Source: Campylobacteraceae bacterium (GTDB lineage Bacteria > Campylobacterota > Campylobacteria > Campylobacterales > Sulfurovaceae). From it: a stretch of 6,878 bases of DNA. Location: the NCBI GenBank assembly GCA_026982175.1, contig JALSHP010000012.1, forward strand, positions 1 to 6,878, written 5' to 3'. The stretch's first letter is position 1; each line of letters begins with the position of its first letter. The position numbers and the translations under genes are program-made. Shown piece by piece: positions 5,272-6,878 of this stretch. Below the pieces are notes generated by a model. It saw only the letters and a program-made list of their open reading frames with translations. It did not search any database and was not told the origin of the DNA.

Positions 5272-6183
5272 ATGGTAATACGCGAGATAAAAGAGTATGC
5301 ACAGGTACGGACAAAGGCGAGAGCCTATTTGTGCTATATGATAAGTCGTCATGCCTCTAATGTTGGGGTGACAGAGAAAAATTTAGAAGAGCATATTGCA
5401 AAAGAGTTACAAAGTTTACAAGTTGTATTACCTAATGCAGAAGTTTTTTATGCTGTTGATAAAGATGGTATTCAAATTAGTGCTAATGTCTCTAAAAATA
5501 AAAAGCTCAATGGAGAAAGAGAAGGAATTGACCGAAGCGATAGGGCTTATTTTTATAAGACAGTTGATGAAGAGCGTTGTGTCTTAACTGACCCTTACCC
5601 CTCATTGGCTACTAACAATATGGTGGTTACTGCTTCCTATCCTGTTTATGATGATGAAAAAAATCTACTCTATATTTTATGTGTGGACATTACACTTGAT
5701 AATATTTTAAAGATGGTACACCCTTCATCGGTTGATTCTAATTTTGGTATTTATTCTAAATTTGTTTATGCTTGTTTCTCTATTGCATTGGCTTTAGTTT
5801 CATTACTTTTATTTGTCAAAGGTATTAGTAGTTTCTTAGATTTGGGTTTACATGTTGATACCATTGATATTAATGCCATGTTTAAAGCAACCATTTTGCT
5901 TACCCTTGCCTTAGCAATCTTTGACTTGGTTAAAGCTATTTTTGAAGAAGAGGTACTTGGAAAAGAGAAGAAAGATGGAGCAGGAGAAGGACATCAAACG
6001 ATGATACGATTTTTGGGTTCAATTATTATTGCACTCTCTATTGAAGCCTTGATGCTGGTCTTTAAGTTTGCCATTACTGAACCTGAAAAACTCATCTCTG
6101 CTGTCTATCTTATTTTAGGGGTTACGGCACTTATGCTCGGACTCTCTTTTTATATTCATGTCAATAAGGCAGTACAGAAATAG
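5272..6183 (+). CDS. PDC-sensor protein with four C-terminal membrane helices
   Basis: 303 residues. Residues about 10-150 form a PDC/Cache-type sensor domain: VFYAVDKDGIQIS (58-70), the hallmark DRSDRAYFYKTVDE (87-100), LTDPYPSLATNNMVVTASYP (105-124) and NLLYILCVDITLDNIL (131-146). Such domains bind small ligands, usually outside the cell. Four hydrophobic helices follow, at about 164-187, 203-222, 244-266 and 274-296, with a charged stretch EEEVLGKEKKDGAGEGH (225-241) between the second and third. There is no signal peptide or helix before the sensor, and no HAMP, kinase, methyl-accepting or cyclase output domain. So this is not a standard receptor, and the sensor may be cytoplasmic. It starts 2 nt after the SoxY-like stop, using a strong ribosome site inside that gene, so it is probably made with it. 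The function of the membrane part is unknown to me; proteins of this build occur in sulfur-oxidising Campylobacterota (recalled, not checked). Confidence 0.75.
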   Translation: MVIREIKEYAQVRTKARAYLCYMISRHASNVGVTEKNLEEHIAKELQSLQVVLPNAEVFYAVDKDGIQISANVSKNKKLNGEREGIDRSDRAYFYKTVDEERCVLTDPYPSLATNNMVVTASYPVYDDEKNLLYILCVDITLDNILKMVHPSSVDSNFGIYSKFVYACFSIALALVSLLLFVKGISSFLDLGLHVDTIDINAMFKATILLTLALAIFDLVKAIFEEEVLGKEKKDGAGEGHQTMIRFLGSIIIALSIEALMLVFKFAITEPEKLISAVYLILGVTALMLGLSFYIHVNKAVQK

Positions 6184-6186
6184 TTT

Positions 6187-6201
6187 GCCTTAAGGCTTTT
6201 T
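6187..6201 (+). terminator. Weak terminator-like palindrome after the PDC gene
   Basis: GCCTTAAGGC immediately followed by TTTTT, 3 nt past the stop. The palindrome is perfect but, allowing a 4-nt loop, the stem is only 3 bp, so it is a poor intrinsic terminator despite the U run. Confidence 0.25.
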
Positions 6202-6215
6202 AGATATATTTCTTC

Positions 6216-6231
6216 TATTATATTTAAAAGG
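6216..6231 (+). promoter_or_regulatory. Putative -10 box and ribosome site for the M48 protease gene
   Basis: TATTAT (6216-6221) followed by AAAAGG (6226-6231) 6 nt before the ATG at 6238. The ribosome site is convincing. The -10 box is weaker, lies very close to the Shine-Dalgarno, and has no -35; transcription could equally come from the upstream unit. Confidence 0.35.
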
Positions 6232-6237
6232 TCTTTT

Positions 6238-6878
6238 ATGTTAGAAATCATCATGGTACTCTTTACCATTTATACCCTCCTAAAAATTTATATCTCTGTG
6301 ATGCAGATAGGTTACATTTCTGAAGAGAAAAGTAAAGAGGCAGTGCTTATGTCACAAGAGAAGTATGAAGTAGCAGGAATGTATGCCATTAAAAAAGAGC
6401 GTTTAGGGCTACTCTCTACATTGGTGGACTATGGCATTTTTGTCTGGTGGGTTACGGTTGGTTTTGCATGGCTAAGTAATCTCTTAAACACACAAAGTAG
6501 TATCTTTGAAGCAGTGGTATTTCTTTTTGGATTTATGGCAATTGGTTTTGTAATTGGTTTGCCTTTTGAACTTTATCAGACTTTTAAACTAGACAAAGCA
6601 TTTGGTTTTACTAAAACGACACCGAAGCTCTACCTTATTGATCAAATAAAATCTATGGTGATGTTCATTGTTTTTGGAGGGCTCATTTTTTATGCGTTAG
6701 CATGGATTGTTGTTAACGTCACCTCATGGTGGCTTTGGGGCTTTGTGCTTCTTTTTGGCTTAGCCGTACTTATGAATGTCATTTACCCCACCATCATCGC
6801 TCCTATTTTTAACAAATTTACCCCACTTGAAGAGGGTGAACTTAGAACCGATATTGAGAGCATGATGAGTGGTGTAGG
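6238..6878 (+). CDS. Ste24-like M48 family membrane metalloprotease, N-terminal part (runs off right edge)
   Basis: 213 residues are visible with no stop. This is the membrane-embedded N-terminal domain of the M48A (Ste24/CAAX protease-like) family: an N-terminal helix (3-22), helices at about 62-83, 92-110, 139-160 and 163-183, and the family hallmark LPFELYQTFKLDKAFGFTKT (108-127) followed by TPKLYLIDQIK. Next comes YPTIIAPIFNKFTPLEEGEL (183-202), which normally leads into the protease domain. The zinc site HExxH and the downstream Glu ligand would lie beyond the window, so activity cannot be judged. The family cleaves membrane or membrane-associated proteins, with roles in quality control in bacteria. 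Start: AAAAGG 6 nt before the ATG. It lies 54 nt after the PDC gene in the same direction; whether it belongs to that unit is unclear. Confidence 0.9.
   Translation, partial: MLEIIMVLFTIYTLLKIYISVMQIGYISEEKSKEAVLMSQEKYEVAGMYAIKKERLGLLSTLVDYGIFVWWVTVGFAWLSNLLNTQSSIFEAVVFLFGFMAIGFVIGLPFELYQTFKLDKAFGFTKTTPKLYLIDQIKSMVMFIVFGGLIFYALAWIVVNVTSWWLWGFVLLFGLAVLMNVIYPTIIAPIFNKFTPLEEGELRTDIESMMSGV

Noticed and set aside
5396..5587. Alternate-frame open frame inside the PDC gene
   Set aside because: Lies fully within the sensor domain coding region in another frame and has no ribosome site.

Overview
The window is AT-rich with A/T-biased codons, TATAAT-type -10 boxes and mostly poor -35 elements. It carries a monoheme cytochrome c with a MPPIGKGMS motif, a TIGR02757/DUF2400 protein, a SoxY-like protein and a PDC-sensor membrane protein. 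Together these suggest a chemolithotrophic Campylobacterota (Sulfurovum/Sulfurimonas-like). That assignment is inference from gene content and style; no rRNA or other phylogenetic marker is complete here.

Layout. About 1-3600 is transcribed leftward: the 5' part of hisS (cut by the window edge), a periplasmic cytochrome c with an unusual Cys/Gly/Lys tail, a YaiI/YqxD (DUF188) protein, and a Uup-type ABC-F ATPase. About 3600-6878 is transcribed rightward: a small helical protein of unknown function, the overlapping TIGR02757 (DUF2400) protein, a 70-aa two-helix membrane protein, a Tat-exported SoxY-like protein, a PDC-sensor protein with four membrane helices, and the 5' part of a Ste24-like M48 protease (cut by the right edge). 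The two halves meet at a divergent promoter region (about 3582-3620) whose -10 boxes lie only 11 bp apart. No RNA gene, mobile element, CRISPR array or transfer signature was seen.

How the genes relate. The left half is housekeeping (translation: hisS, uup) plus one electron-transfer protein. In the right half the two-helix protein, the SoxY-like protein and the PDC protein are packed with 1-2 nt gaps. The ribosome-binding site of the PDC gene lies inside the last two codons of the SoxY-like gene, so these three look co-translated and may work together at the inner membrane/periplasm.

Most notable points: (i) the cytochrome c tail has ten cysteines in C-x4-C register, including one exact EGKCG motif like those of HvfA-type peptides modified by MNIO (DUF692) enzymes; (ii) the SoxY-like protein keeps a near-C-terminal Cys but not the GGCGG arm, and no soxZ lies beside it; (iii) the PDC sensor has no preceding membrane helix and no output domain; (iv) the DUF2400 reading frame has no clear start and its conserved part begins where the small upstream gene stops.
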